From contig JAANYP010001197.1 of the NCBI GenBank assembly GCA_020465985.1, positions 92,001 through 156,000 of the forward strand: a stretch of DNA of 64,000 nucleotides. Reading direction: 5' to 3'. Under the pieces are notes generated by a model. It was not told the DNA's origin. It worked only from the letters and a program-made list of their open reading frames with translations, and did not search any database. A program made the position numbers and the translations under genes. The stretch comes from Centrapalus pauciflorus (taxonomy: Eukaryota; Streptophyta; Magnoliopsida; Asterales; Asteraceae). Positions 32,713-44,917 of this stretch are shown here, piece after piece (position 1 is the first letter of the stretch; each line of letters opens with the position of its first letter).

Positions 32713-33736
32713 TGTAGGTCTCAAAAGGATTCCCAAGTATGTTGTTGTAAGCTGTAAAGGGGGGTGAACACAAGTATTTAAAATTTCAACACACTTTTCT
32801 CAATGTTTGTATGTATATATCAACATATATTAATTACAAACATGTTTGAAGTGTGGAATGGTTCAGGTTGAGATGACAGAACAACAGATAGACAACTAAT
32901 CTAAGACACACTCAGACTAGTTACAATGAATTCACTCACTAAGATGTACTCACTGATTTTACAAGACAGACAGACAGCTTGAACAAGAACAACTTGGACA
33001 CAATCAATTATTCTTTTCTAAGCAGACTTGCATCCATGAAAACACATTTCTTTGCACGTTCTGGATATTTCTCTCTTGGTTATCTCACATTCCTTAGTAG
33101 CTTCCTTTTATACTCTCTCAGAGAATACTTGTGACCTTCCTCATTGGATGCAGAGATAGTGGAGTGCCTTTCCAAAAAGACAAAACTGCTTTTCTGCACA
33201 TTCTGACAAAACAACATTTGTCCCTATGTAGTAGAATCTTTGTCTCTTACTTTTTCTCTCTATTGCAGATTGCTTTACCTTAAAGAGGAGTGTCAACTTT
33301 AATCCTTTCCTCTTCTTGCAGAGCCATTTTGATATAAGAAATGGTCTGTCACCCATTTCAATTATCCACTTTTTCTTCATTTATCAGAACAGCTTGGGCA
33401 GTGTAAGCAGCTTTTGATTTTCCACTTAGTCTTGGACTTGTAAACTGATCTTTATGTCAAATACTTTACATGATGACATGGAAATAAATTCTATAATGTG
33501 TATAACCTGTTCACAAAGAACAAACACTTTATTTTTGGCCAAGCTGCTCAACAGGCATGAGCAACATAGACAGTTTATGTCCAGCCTGTCCAACAGAGTA
33601 GGACAGCTTGGGCAATCTGCCTAAGTTACAACCAACGTAACAGGGTGAGCAGCTTCGACTAATATTTTTAAATCACTTATCAGGTTACAATAAGGCATTA
33701 ACACGCCTTACATTATACCTTTTAAGTTTATCAAAT
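32713..33736 (-). repeat. S5 3' LTR, main part
   Basis: Minus strand end is GACCTACA (plus strand TGTAGGTCTC at 32713), matching the S6 LTR end at 42159. It contains TATAAAAGG (33112-33104), a run of six C near the end, and the stretch matching S6 41140-41180. The last bases before T1 (ATCAAA) correspond to S6 LTR about 90 bases from its start; some 45 bases are missing at the junction. Confidence 0.8.
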
Positions 33737-34931
33737 GGGTTTGCGATGTGATGGATTAACTCAACTAAGTACATAATTAAATTAAGATTTGTGACACTAA
33801 TCATTCATTAATGCACTTACTTAACATTAATTATGCAAGACTAAAACAATTCATTAAACAAATGCATTCAAAAGTATTTATGAATTTACATATAAAAGGA
33901 AATACAAGAATACATTCTAAATATATTTATACAAAAAAAAGGAAAATGCACCAAAGTTTGACTGATATTTTTTTTTTACAACCTCCATACACTATCAACA
34001 TCATATCTTCTTCACCATCTTCTTTCACTTCAACCAAATTCAAACTCCACCTCCACTTGCAAGACCAAAATTTCCTCTATAAATAGAGAGCTCTCCATAA
34101 AAACTCTCTCAACTCTCTCAAAAAAATCGGCCAAATAGAAGCCTTTCAAACCAATGTTTGAAACTTTATTGTTCTTGAAATATTTCAAGTGTTGTTGGTG
34201 CAATCTTTCAAGAGTTTCAATTTTTTCTCAATTTCATACTCTAAATACATCAAAGTAAGTAATACTAACTTATTACATCTTATATTTATGTTTATATAAG
34301 TCTTGCATAATAAATATAATCACCAACAACAAGTTTCATAAAAACTCAAGTTTATAAATCACTAGTTTTGTTTTAAGTTTATTATCTTCAAATGTGTTTA
34401 TAAATATATAAACACATTATGTAAGTATAAATATTATGAAAACAAGTTATATAAATGTGTTTTATATCCTTTTATTCAAGTGGTTTTTAAATAAACAACA
34501 AGACTCACAAGTCGTTTCAAGTTTATGATATCTGGATTTTCGGTAGAAATATTACGTCGAGTTTGAAAAATCATACCTAATTCATAACTTAATGAAATGA
34601 GTTTATTCTTGTCTCAAAACTTATATCTATGTCTTAACTAAAATTATGGAGGTTTTCATACTTTAATATGGAGTTTAGAACCCCCAAATATTATTTGGGA
34701 ACCCGAAAGTTTGACAGCTCAAAAATGGCCAACATTGGGTTTTTAACGAGCTTTTTCCCCAACCTAAACACCCCGAAAAATGGCCGTTCTTAACTTTAAA
34801 ATTTCTTTGTATATAGTAGTTTTATGTCTATGAAAACCAAAGCTCAAATCATTTTGGAGCTTGGTAGAAAACAGCCTCAAAGTAGGCCGAAAAACCTTTA
34901 AAAAGCTGGAAAAATGCAACATAATTTTCTC

Positions 34932-35364
34932 AATTTACCTAAGTGACTAATTAACTTTTTTCTTTGACCGGATGGTAGTTGTACTCCAAAATAACTTGTC
35001 GATATGATACGTTTAACCAGTAACTATGTTGATATGGCAGTTTTTGCCGATTCAAATGACAACGTGACATGTTTTTAATGACATGATGTTTACGCGGATT
35101 TACCATATCAACATAGTTACTGATTATAGGTACCATATCAACAAGTTATTTCGGAGTACAACGTGGATTTACATGGATTTTGATCTATATAAATATTTTA
35201 GAAAATCCACATAAGCATATAGATCTTTTTCATACTTTTAAAAACATAAATTTAAGATCATTACCGGTAGAACCGATAATCAAAAGTACCATCTCAACAA
35301 TAAATTGTAAGTACAAGTACCAATATGATAAAAAAATAACTAGATTAGTCATTTGAGTAATTTC
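34932..35364. repeat. MITE-like inverted-repeat insertion in the T1 5' LTR
   Basis: Ends are imperfect inverted repeats (left CTAAGTGACTAATTAAC, right, read on the other strand, CAAATGACTAATCTAG). Inside, a second pair of arms of about 60 bases (34978-35038 and 35102-35162) is nearly complementary, carrying TAACTATGTTGATATGG. The matching place in the 3' LTR (about 44632) lacks all of it. No ORF. Confidence 0.6.
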
Positions 35365-35469
35365 AGTAAAGTAACATACATGTGTATGATTTTAACCCAT
35401 AAAAACTTAACGTTTTAAGTGGGTTTTATTTATAAACTTGTAAAGTTGAGTGATTTAAAACATAAAAAC

Positions 35470-35471
<2 letters not shown>

Positions 35472-35555
<84 letters not shown>
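35472..35555. repeat. (TA)n microsatellite, about 84 bases
   Basis: Pure TA run in the T1 5' LTR. The 3' LTR has only a short mixed TACATACATA stretch there (44711-44725). The open frame of alternating Ile and Tyr across it is meaningless. Confidence 0.95.
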
Positions 35556-35558
<3 letters not shown>

Positions 35559-36441
35559 CATATATATGGGAGTTATTAAGTCCCTCATATCATTTAGGAC
35601 TCGGTTAAACGCGTCCGGTGTCATCACTCATCAACAACGCAAACCGTCATTTTTACTGTCGATTTTACAATCAACCTACGGTGAGTCTTCATAGCCCCTA
35701 TTTTCACTATCTATTGGGGTGGAAATACATGCTCAATTTTCATACGGACATCAAAACTGTTTATTTCTTATATGTATTACACATGTGTTTATATGGATCC
35801 ATCAGCCCTCATATCATGAACCGTTAATTACATTTATCTGTATGCGCGAATATATTGTGGATAGATCTATCAGGAGGCATGTCCCCCATTCGGGTTAGTC
35901 TTAACCGGCTAACAGTGGAATGCATATATATTTAACACACGGTATCACAGTCGGAGATACTGCACAGGGCATACTGATTTAATTAAGTTTCTGTTGCATG
36001 ACGGTTTATGTAATACATACATGAAATTTATGCTTTATAAATTCAACTCATTTGATTGTGTCCATACAATTGGTCTTTTCACGTAAATCTATGAGCTCAG
36101 CAACAATTTGTTGACATATTTTATCATGCATTTTCAGGTAATTAAGACATGCACATTCATCGGAAGCATTCCAAGGCTTCCGTTCATTTTGGAGTCGCAT
36201 CATTTTCAAACTCGGAGATTTATTTGCATCATTTTTGATAATCCAGTTATGAATTTAAATCTCTGTAACTTGCGAACTACTCTTCATTTGATTCGGGCTA
36301 TGCAAAACAATTAAATATTTTAAAGTTTTATCAATATATTTTTCTGAAAACGTCCATCTATTGGTCGTTCGTTATGATTATAGTTACGCTTTCGCACTCG
36401 CCACGCCTCGCTGCCAACCGGGATAGCAGGATGTGACAGAT

Positions 36442-36454
36442 TGGTATCAGAGCC
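36442..36454 (+). other. T1 primer binding site
   Basis: TGGTATCAGAGCC three bases after the 5' LTR end; initiator Met tRNA complement. Confidence 0.9.
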
Positions 36455-36545
36455 ATAGTTATAGTGAACTAGGTCGCATTAGTACCCTAGACAATAACTT
36501 TTACAAAAACTAAACTTTCTTACTTCAACAACTGTGAACATATGT

Positions 36546-36990
36546 ATGGACCCTAATGACAGAAACACGTCAAACAATACGGTCGTTATCCTCTTTGACT
36601 CCGAGGATGAATACCCAACCATGGAACAAGGAAGGCAAGGTGACACTGAAATGTACTTTGGATCGGAGACCCACCCAGACCTAATTAATGACGAGGAAAA
36701 AGGACCCGTCAAAACACGAGGAGGGCAGCTGTGGCCTTGCACCACAAATTGCTCCACCATCACCACCACGTGTTCCATCCTACACCCTATTTAGAAACCA
36801 TCCCAATGGGCCATTGAGGAACTTCACCCAGAGGAAAATGGTGTTACTGGCACAACGGGAGTATATCCCGGTACCTGCCCATCAGCCAAGCCCCCCGCAG
36901 CAGCAACGGGCGAACGTAAGGCAGTGTGGATGGATGCCTCACACTCTCCAAGAGTGGAGAAATGAGGAAGTGATCCCAAGCCAGCTTTAA
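36546..36990 (+). pseudogene. T1 gag remnant
   Basis: ATG at 36546 opens MDPNDRNTSNNTVVILFDSE at the place expected for gag, about 100 bases after the primer site. The frame changes near 36700-36790 and continues as a Pro/Gln-rich and basic stretch to a stop at 36990. No capsid or zinc-knuckle motif survives. Identity rests on position. Confidence 0.5.
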
Positions 36991-37284
36991 GTCAGAAGAC
37001 CATCTTCTTCGCAAGTGCCGACACTTACCCAGGAACCTACGCAATAAATGTGGTAATGTGCTTCAGCAGCAAAGTGGGTTCCTTTAACCAACTCAACCGT
37101 GATAAGATCCCAATAGTCCTACAGCTCGTAGATGAGGACTACTATAAACATGGCTCGATGGATTTTCATGAATTTCAGGAACCTGGTGCAGTAGGAAACA
37201 CGTCCAGCTGCTGTTCGATATCCACGGTTTCCGAGCCACATCTTCAAGCATGTCTGTGGTGAGAATCTCTATAACTCTCAGCCT
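36991..37284 (+). other. Junction between T1 gag remnant and S6
   Basis: A 70-codon open frame (37050-37262) and no recognisable domain. The breakpoint between gypsy and copia-derived DNA lies here, but I cannot fix it. No LTR edge is visible, so S6 is truncated, not inserted whole. Confidence 0.4.
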
Positions 37285-40200
37285 ATGTTACTTACTCCTG
37301 CATTCCCAGTGATTGGGAATAGAGTTTTCTACACCCCTGTACTCCCTAATGAGCCTCCTCTGTCAACACCAATGAGGAGGTTGCTTGGTATGGTGGAAGG
37401 ACCCTCTACTGTGAGGGTGGATCCAGTGACTGCTCCCAAGGGAAAATCCAAATCCAGGCCTAAAGTTGTAAAAAGGGTCCTGGAATCGACTCAAGCTGAG
37501 CCTGTCCGTAAGAAGGCAAAAACAGCCAAGTCTAAGTCTGCCCCATCAGCCTCTGTGGCTGAGGGGGAGCATGCTTCTCACCCTGGTTCATATGTTGAAC
37601 CTGAAGCCTTTGTGGCTGGTGCCTCTGTGGCACCTGAGACCATGGAACAGGCTAACCCTATTGTTTCTGACCTAGTCTCACCACCAGTCCAAACAGAACC
37701 CCTCATCACCTCTCCACAACATCAATCCTCCATCTCATCCGTCAAATCCTACAACAGATGCAAATCCTTAGCCAAAAAGAAACCAACAGACCATACTAGC
37801 CCCTCTGACCCCTCCCAACAGGGATCAGTTGACAAAGAAGCAACCCCTTCTGCTTCTCCTATTTTGGGGGAAGGTTTAGCACACTTGGAGTAGGCTTCAC
37901 TACCACATGAGTCCACCCTGAGTCAGCCTAGGCCCTCTGGTTCCTCCCAATAGGAGCTAGTTGTACATATGGAGACTACCACCTCAACTATCCCAGCCTC
38001 CCAACAGGCTGAGGGTATTGAAAGACAGGAGTTCACTCCACTCCACACTGAGTCCACACAGTCTCCTCCATACTTCTCCTACACAACCTGAGTCTGCACG
38101 AGGTGCCAAACCTGCTGGACTAGACCATCCAGTAGATCAGCCTCCAACTTCTGCTCTTCATGATACAAATGTTTGTTGTACACCTAACAGCTGCTGAAAG
38201 ACCAACCTCCCAAGCTGATGAACCTATGGGAACAGACCATCCCTCTGGTAAGGCTGAACCTCAAATGCACATTCCATCACCAGGTTTCACGACTGCTGAT
38301 GTTGAAATGCACATCCCATCTCCCCATGATGAGGCACCTCTAAACCAAGGTGCTGCTGAGGGAACCACCCCAGGCTTTGATAATGGTGCTGCAACACAAG
38401 CAGCATCTGAAAGGCCACCATCTTCTACCCCTTCTCCTGATGAAGCAGCTATAGCCACTGCTGAAGGAACCATTGACCCTTCCAAGCTAGGCCATCTTGC
38501 TTATGCCCAGGTTATGGAACTTCTGTCAAAAGTAACCCTTCCCTCTCCATAACATCCTCAAACACCTGCCTCATCCTCATCCCATTCTCATTCCTCACCA
38601 TCTATACAATCCAAACAGTCCACCCATACTCCTCCATCCCCCAAAGATCTTCCTTTGAAGGATCAACTTTCTTTGCTGACCAACAAAGTTGGTTCTTTGG
38701 AAAATTCCATGACCTCACTACCATCAATAATCTCAGACTCTGTGTCCGCACAGCTCAAAGGATTTTTTGATTTGTTCAGGAATTCCTTTCCAACCACTCC
38801 CCAAGCTGATCAGTCCTCACAGCTGCTTGCACTCACTACACAGCTGCAAAATATCTCCACTACTCTCTCCTCTATCCTTTCAAAACGACAGGACTCTGTG
38901 TCCTTCATGACAGCCATATCCCAACAGCTGTCCACTCTCCTCACCACTTGCACTACCACCCTTCCTACTACATTTGCCAGCTTAAACACTCTCATTGTCT
39001 CTCTGTCCAATTCTGTGTCAGCAAACCTGGATGATTTTCAAGACTCTCTTGAGTTACATCTTGCACCGCTTCAAAGTTTGTTGTTCACAGCTTCTGACAG
39101 AGAAAACTTATTAAAGCTGTCTTCCTTTGCAAATTCTCAGTCCTCCTCTCTTCAGACCTGCCTTACCCAGCTTGCAGAGGTTAAGGACAATCTGGCTTTC
39201 TTAGTGCATAGCCTGGTTGGCCCCTAGCCTGTTGCCAAAACTGCTGCTATGCCTGCTGAATTTGTTTTTCCAGGCAGACCAATTGTTAAAGGTTCTGAGC
39301 CATTTCCTCCAAAGGGAGAGAAGTTATCTACCTCAAAGACTAAGTCTAAGGGGGAGAAAACCTCTTCTTCTTCTTAGGAGAAATCAACATTTGTTGGTCA
39401 AGCAGCAGGTGCATCTCAAACAAGTCCCACTGAGGATGTCTCCCATCACACTGAAGCTGCTCAGCCTACTCAGGCTGGATCTCCAAACCCTGCATAAACT
39501 AAGGGGGAGGAATCCATTCCTGGGGACTAGCCAAGCAGAAGGAGACATCTGATTTAGTAAGAAGAAAGCAGTTGTAGACCCTGACCACCTAAGAGCTGCA
39601 CAACTAAAGTTTGACAAGGCAAGAGCTAAGGAAATGGGCGTTTCTATGGAAAAATACTATGAATACAGAGATGAACAACTCCAAGCCCTTGAAAGACTAA
39701 ACAAGGAAGAAGCCTCTGCCAAAGCTGCTAGATCCTTTGCATTCAAAGAGGCAAGCAAAATTAAAATGCCTTCTTTGGATGTGCAAAGAAAATCGGTTGA
39801 AGCTGCTAAGAAGTCAGCGGTTGAAAAGGAAAGTGATAAGGAAAAGGGTGCTCAGGTCTCAGTGACCAAGTCCAAGCAAGCATCCTCTGCAAGAGCCCAA
39901 TTCACTTTGACAACTTGGCAAGGAAAAAGTTCTTTGATGTAGTTGACAGAAGACTTGCCAAGGAATCAATTGTCAAAGCTGTTCCCATCTCAAGAAAAGG
40001 CAAACAGTTGAAGCTACAGATAATCAGAATGGGTGCTACAGGCCCAGAACTGGAAGCATATGAATACACTGACGTTGCTCAAATGGGATACAGAGAATGG
40101 GTGGAGTTGGCAGTTGCCCTGAGGCAGTCTAAGTCTGAAACAACTAAGACTATCAGGGCATACGTCAAAAAGTTGATGGAAAGAGTGAGAGATCTTGGCC

Positions 40201-40685
40201 TGATCTCAGAATAACAGATTAAGGGTATCTTAGTGGCTACCCCCAAGATAAAGGGCAAGAGGAACAGAAAGGATACAGAGCTGGAGGAACTCCTAATAAT
40301 GATTGAACAAGGTGATGTAGCCGTGGAAATCAAAGGACTAGACCACAGCCTGCCTAAAGGAGTGGAATATGACGAAGGTAAGCTGATTGAAGAACCTGAG
40401 CTGGGGGTATTTATTGTAGATCCCCATAAAAAGAAGAAGTGCTTCCAAAGAGCATCAGATCTGCACAAGGTTGGTCTCAAACAGCTTATTGCTTTCAGAC
40501 TTGCTAATTCCTTTAGGCAATCCATAAAGTGGAGAGCAGCCATCTGGGATCAGCTCAGAGGCTTTTATGAAAGAGAGGAGCTTCAACATCCCAGTTTCAT
40601 GATCCTCAGAGTTTAAATGGAGGAATTGGATGAAACCAGGGAACAGCTTGAAGAAATGTTTGAAGGAGTGCCACCACTGCCTTAA
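37285..40685 (+). pseudogene. S6 env-like gene remnant
   Basis: Homologue of the S5 env-like gene. Shared pieces in order: VEGPSTVRVDPVTAPKGKSK, a basic patch KKAKTAKSKS, a Pro/Ser/Thr-rich middle, a coiled-coil-like part (KDQLSLLTNKVGSLENSMTS), a Lys/Ala-rich stretch (about 39600-39850), and a conserved C-terminal part (RKKFFDVVDRRLAKESIVKA, MGYREWVEL). It ends LEEMFEGVPPLP before TAA at 40683-40685. Stops (37891, 37950, 38088, 38550, 39224, 39376, 39943, 40212, 40614) and frame changes show it is dead. The N-terminus (MLLTPAFPVIGNR) differs from S5. It has little obvious sequence in common with the S3/S4 env-like proteins, so this is a second env-like type or a very diverged one. Confidence 0.75.
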
Positions 40686-41042
40686 AGTCCATCTACTATC
40701 TGAATAGATGAAGAATCGAAGCTGTCCATCAGTTGGACAGGCTTGCCATTACTTGCTCCTATCATCAACAGTCCTAATTGTTGAATTTCTATGTACATTA
40801 GTTGTACTTTGTTACATCTGTTGTAACTTTTATTTTTACATCAGTTGTAATATGCACTAGTACATCAGTTGTACTTTTGTAAAAACATGCGTTGTTTATG
40901 TAATAAAAAATCAGTATATATATAAACTGATCTTTTACTTTACTTTGATGTTGTAATTTCATTTCAGCAAAATGTATTGTAAAAATATATAGTGATTATT
41001 GATAAAATCAGCTTAGATTGATTATTACAAATACAGGGAGAT
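40686..41042 (+). repeat. S6 post-env spacer with short TACATCAGTTGTA repeats
   Basis: Four or so variants of TACATCAGTTGTA between about 40793 and 40880. The S5 copy (55140-55190, other strand) keeps traces. A weak polypurine stretch (CAGGGAGAT) precedes the LTR at 41043. Confidence 0.7.
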
Positions 41043-42159
41043 TGTTAGGCACAAAAAGGCCTCAGTCAAACCTGCTCTACATCTTAGTGGGAGATTTTTA
41101 ATCAAACTTGTTTGATGCACTTGAAGGTATAACTTAAGGCCTGTTTATGCCTTATTGAAACCTGAAAAGTGATTTGCAATATGAGTCAAAGCTGTTTACC
41201 CTGTTGCATTCGTTGCATCAAAGGCAGATTGTCCAAGCTGTTCTGTCTGCTGAACAGGCTGGACATAAACTGTCTACGCTGCTCTATTCTATTGAGCAGC
41301 TTGGACAAATTCTAAGTGTTCTATTCCTTGTGAACATAACCTGTTCTTTGTGAATAGGCTAAACACTTTATGGAATATGTTTCCAAGTCCTCATGTATTG
41401 TTTTTGACTACAAGATCAGTTTACAAGTCGAAGACAAAGTGGAAAACAGAAACTGCAAAAGCCTGCCTATGCTGTTCTGTTACATGAAGACAAAAGGATA
41501 TTTGAAATGGGTGACAGACCATTTCTTATATCAGAATGGCCTTAACAAAAGAAGAAAGATGCAAAGTTGATATTCCTCTTTTGGTTAAAGCCTTATGCAA
41601 CAGAGACAAAAAGGAAAAGACAAAGATTCTGCCACATGAAGACAAGTCTGCTTTTTCAGAATGCGCAGAAAAGTTGTTTTGTCTTTTTCGAAAGACATCC
41701 CACTATCTCATCATCCAATGAAGAAGCTTCACTGAGATTCTCTGTGAGAGTATAAAAGGAAGCTTCTAAGGATTGTGAGATAACCAAGAGTGAGAAATTC
41801 AGATCGTGCATTGAAGTGTGTTATTCCATGCATGCAAGTCTGCTTGAATAAAACAGTAACGTGTGTCTAAGCTATTCTTATTCAAGCTGTCCATCTGTGT
41901 CTTGTAAAATTAGTGAGTTCATCTAAGTGAGTTTATTAGTTGTATCTAGTCTGAGTGTGTCTTAGATTAGTTGAACATTTGTTGTATCTGTCATCTCAGC
42001 TTGAACCATTCTGCAGTCAAGCTTGTTTGTAATTAACCCTTGTTACTACTATACACAAACATTGAGAAAAGAGTGTTGAGTTTTAATTTGATGTATTCAA
42101 ACCCCCCCCCCCCCCTACAGCTTAGAACAATACACTAGGGAAACCTTTTGGGACCTACA
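41043..42159 (+). repeat. S6 3' LTR
   Basis: TGTTAGGCACAAAAAGGCC to GGGACCTACA, 1117 bases. TATAAAAGG at 41751-41759. The end is fixed by comparison with S5, where homology to S4 starts right after the same CCTACA. A shorter end at CCCCTACA (42119) is rejected. Confidence 0.8.
42102..42115 (+). repeat. Poly-C run of 14 in the S6 LTR
   Basis: S5 has six C at the same place. Homopolymer expansion; the true length may be uncertain in the assembly. Confidence 0.9.
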
Positions 42160-43174
42160 AACCATTTGGGTAATAGTCGACCGCCTAACAAAATCCACGC
42201 ATTCCTACCAATCAAGGAGAACAACAAGATGAATAAGCTAGTCCAAACGTACCTCAAGGAAGTCGTCTCGAGACACGAAGTGCCAGTCTCAATCATTTCG
42301 GATACTGATAACGGATTTACATCAAGATTTTTGGCAATCGTTACAGCAAGCTTTGGGTACAAACTTGGACATGAGTACCACATATCACCCTCAGACAGAT
42401 GGTCAGAATGAAAGAACGATCCAAACCCTAGAACATACGTTAAGAGCGTGTGTGATGGATTTTGGGAAGTGTTGGGATACTCATTTGCACTTAGTGGAAT
42501 TATCGTACAACAATAGCTATCACTCGAGCATTAAAGTTGTTCCGTTTGAGCACTATACAGACAAAAGTGTCGATCACCCCTTTGCTTGGCCAAAGTCAGG
42601 GATAGTCAAGTTATTGGCCTAGAAATCATACTTGAGACCACAGAAAAGATAGTACAGATACGGAACTGACTAAAAGTTGCCCGCGATCGTCAAAATAAAA
42701 GTTATGCAGACGTAAGGAGAAAATCCCTTGATTTCCAATTAACAGAAAGAGGACTGATGAATGTCTCGCCATGGAAGGGCGTGATACGTTTCGGGAAACA
42801 AGGAAAAACTCAATCCTCGTTATATCGGACCATTCAATATTTCCAAAAGAATTGGCCCGGTAGCCTACCGACTCGACTTGCCCCCAGAGCTAAGTAATGT
42901 ACATATTACCTTCCATGTCAAATGCTTGTCTGACAAAACACTCGTCATACCCATGGACGAACTGGAGCTAGATGATAAGTTGAACTTCATTGAACAACCC
43001 GTAGAAATGATGGACCGCGAAGTCGAGAAACTAAAGCAAAACCGAATTCCGATAATAAAAGTCAGATGGAACTCTAGGCGAGGTCCTGAGTTTACATGGG
43101 AATGCGAAGACCAGTTTCGTGAAAAATACCCTCAGTTATTCTCAAATGCTCAATCAGTGGAGGATGCTAGCTAA
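42160..43174 (+). pseudogene. T1 integrase core and pol C-terminus remnant
   Basis: Starts TIWVIVDRLTKS, the gypsy integrase core. Then KEVVSRHEVPVSIISDTDNG (the catalytic Asp context SDRD has become SDTD), the second part with MSTTYHPQTDGQNERTIQTL containing the catalytic Glu, and the tail VRWNSRRGPEFTWECEDQF, a chromodomain-like end typical of a gypsy clade common in Asteraceae annotations. The frame is broken near 42195, 42365-42410 and 42620-42880. Protease, RT and RNase H are absent. Confidence 0.85.
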
Positions 43175-43197
43175 TTTCGGGACGAAATTCACTTAAC

Positions 43198-43207
43198 AGG
43201 GGGAGAC
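43198..43207 (+). other. T1 polypurine tract
   Basis: AGGGGGAGAC immediately before the LTR start TGTAACATCC. Confidence 0.85.
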
Positions 43208-44917
43208 TGTAACATCCAGCACTAAACCAAGCTAGCAACTATGACCTAATCAGTATTTATTAGCAAGTTATAACCTAATCAGTAGTCATTAACAATTAAT
43301 CAAGGTGATTAACAAAGTTTATAAGGAAATTCAAGTCAATTAGAAACAATTTCATCGGTGCGATGAATCGACAAATTAATTAATCCGATCGATTTGCGGT
43401 ATGATGGATTAATTCAACTAAGTACATAATTAAATTAAGATTAGTAACACCAATCATTCATAAATACACTTACTTAACATTAATTATACAAGACTAAAAC
43501 AATTCATTAAACAAACGCATTCAAAAGTATATATGAATTTACATAAAAAGGAAAATACAAGAATATATTCTAATACCTTTATACAAAAAAAGGAAAATAC
43601 ACCAAAATATTTCAAAAATCCAGCCCCTAGCATGTACTATATAGAGTTTGACTTATATTTTTTTATTACAACCTCCATACACTATCAACATCATATCTTC
43701 TTCACCATCTTCTTTCACTTCAACCAAATTCACACTCCACCTCCACTTGCAAGACTAAAATTTCCTCTATAAAGAGAGCTCTCCTTTCTTTTCCTTCAAA
43801 CCAACAAAACACCAAAAGTCTCTCAACTCTCTCAAAAAAAATCGGCCAAATAGAAGCCTTTCAAACCAAAGTTAGCAACTTTGTTGTTCTTGAAATATTT
43901 CAAGTGTTCTTAGTGCAATCTTTCAAGATTTTCAACTTCTTCTCAATTTCGTACTCTAAATAAATCAAAGTAAGTAAATACTAACTTATTACATCTTATA
44001 TTTATGTTTATATATGTCTTGCATAATAAATATAATCACCAACTACAACAAGTTTCATAAAAACTCAACTTTATAAATCACTAGTTTTGTTTTACGTTTG
44101 TTTTCTTCAAATGTGTTTATAAATACATAAACACATTTTGTAAGTATAAATATTATGAAAAAACGTTATATAAATGTGTTTTATAACCTTTTATACAAGT
44201 GGTTTTAAATAAACAACAAGAATCAGAAGTCGTTACAAGTTTATGAAATCCGGATTTTCGGCAGAAATATTATGTCGACTTTGAAAAATCATAACTAATT
44301 CATACCTTAACGAAATGAGTTGATTCTTGTCTCAAAAGTTAGATCTATGTCTTAACTAAAAATCTGGAGGTTTTCATAATTTAGTATAGAGTTTAGAACC
44401 CCCAAATATTATTTGGGAACCCGAAAGTTTGATAGCTCAAAAATGGCCAACATTGGGTTTTTAACGAGCTTTTTCCCCAACCTAAACATCTCAAAAAATG
44501 GCCATTCTTAACTTTAAAAATTCTTTGTATATAGTAGTGTTATGTCTATGAAAACCAAATCTCAAATCGTTTTGGAGCTTGGTCGAAAACAGTCTCAAAG
44601 TATGCCGAAAAACCATTAAAAAGCTGGAAGATTGTATATAAAAACTTAACATTTTAAGTGGGTTTTATATATAAACTTTTAAAGTTGGGTGATTTAAAAC
44701 ATCAAAACCTTTATACATACATATTATCATATATATGGTAGTTATTAAGTCCCTCATATCATTTAGGACTCGGTTAAACGCGTCCGGTGTCATCACTCAT
44801 CAACAACGCAAACCGTCATTTTTACGGTCGATTTTACCATCAACTTACGGTGAGTCTTCATAGACCCTATTTTAACTATCTATTGGGGTGGAAATACGTG
44901 CTCTATTTTCATATGGA
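43208..44917 (+). repeat. T1 3' LTR, left part
   Basis: Starts TGTAACATCCAGC, includes the 185 bases missing from the 5' copy, TATAAAGA at 43768, and runs to the T2 insertion point (duplication ATGGA, 44913-44917). Confidence 0.9.

Larger units (their letters stand above)
33740..36438 (+). repeat. T1 5' LTR, left end truncated
   Basis: Matches the 3' LTR (43208-44917 and 54252-54945) from its base 186 onward and ends GGATGTGACA. TATAAATA at 34078-34085 (3' LTR: TATAAAGA at 43768). It is longer than the 3' LTR because of a 0.45 kb inverted-repeat stretch (34932-35364) and an expanded TA run. Confidence 0.85.
37050..42159 (+). mobile_element. S6: 5'-truncated Sirevirus-like fragment inside T1
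   Basis: Decayed env-like gene, post-env spacer, and a complete 3' LTR ending GACCTACA at 42159, directly followed by T1 integrase codons. The 5' LTR, gag and pol are missing together with most T1 gag-pol, as expected from one large deletion after insertion. Left edge approximate. Confidence 0.75.

Noticed and set aside
32753..32753. S5 LTR edge at CTGTAAAG (and 42119 in S6)
   Set aside because: The 40 bases beyond are shared by S5 and S6 but not by S3; homology to S3/S4 leader starts only after CCTACA, so the true edge is 32713 / 42159.
35419..35694. Open frame of alternating Ile/Tyr
   Set aside because: It is a translated TA microsatellite.
40980..41042. Independent terminator before the S6 LTR
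   Set aside because: No evidence; plant elements end transcription inside the LTR.
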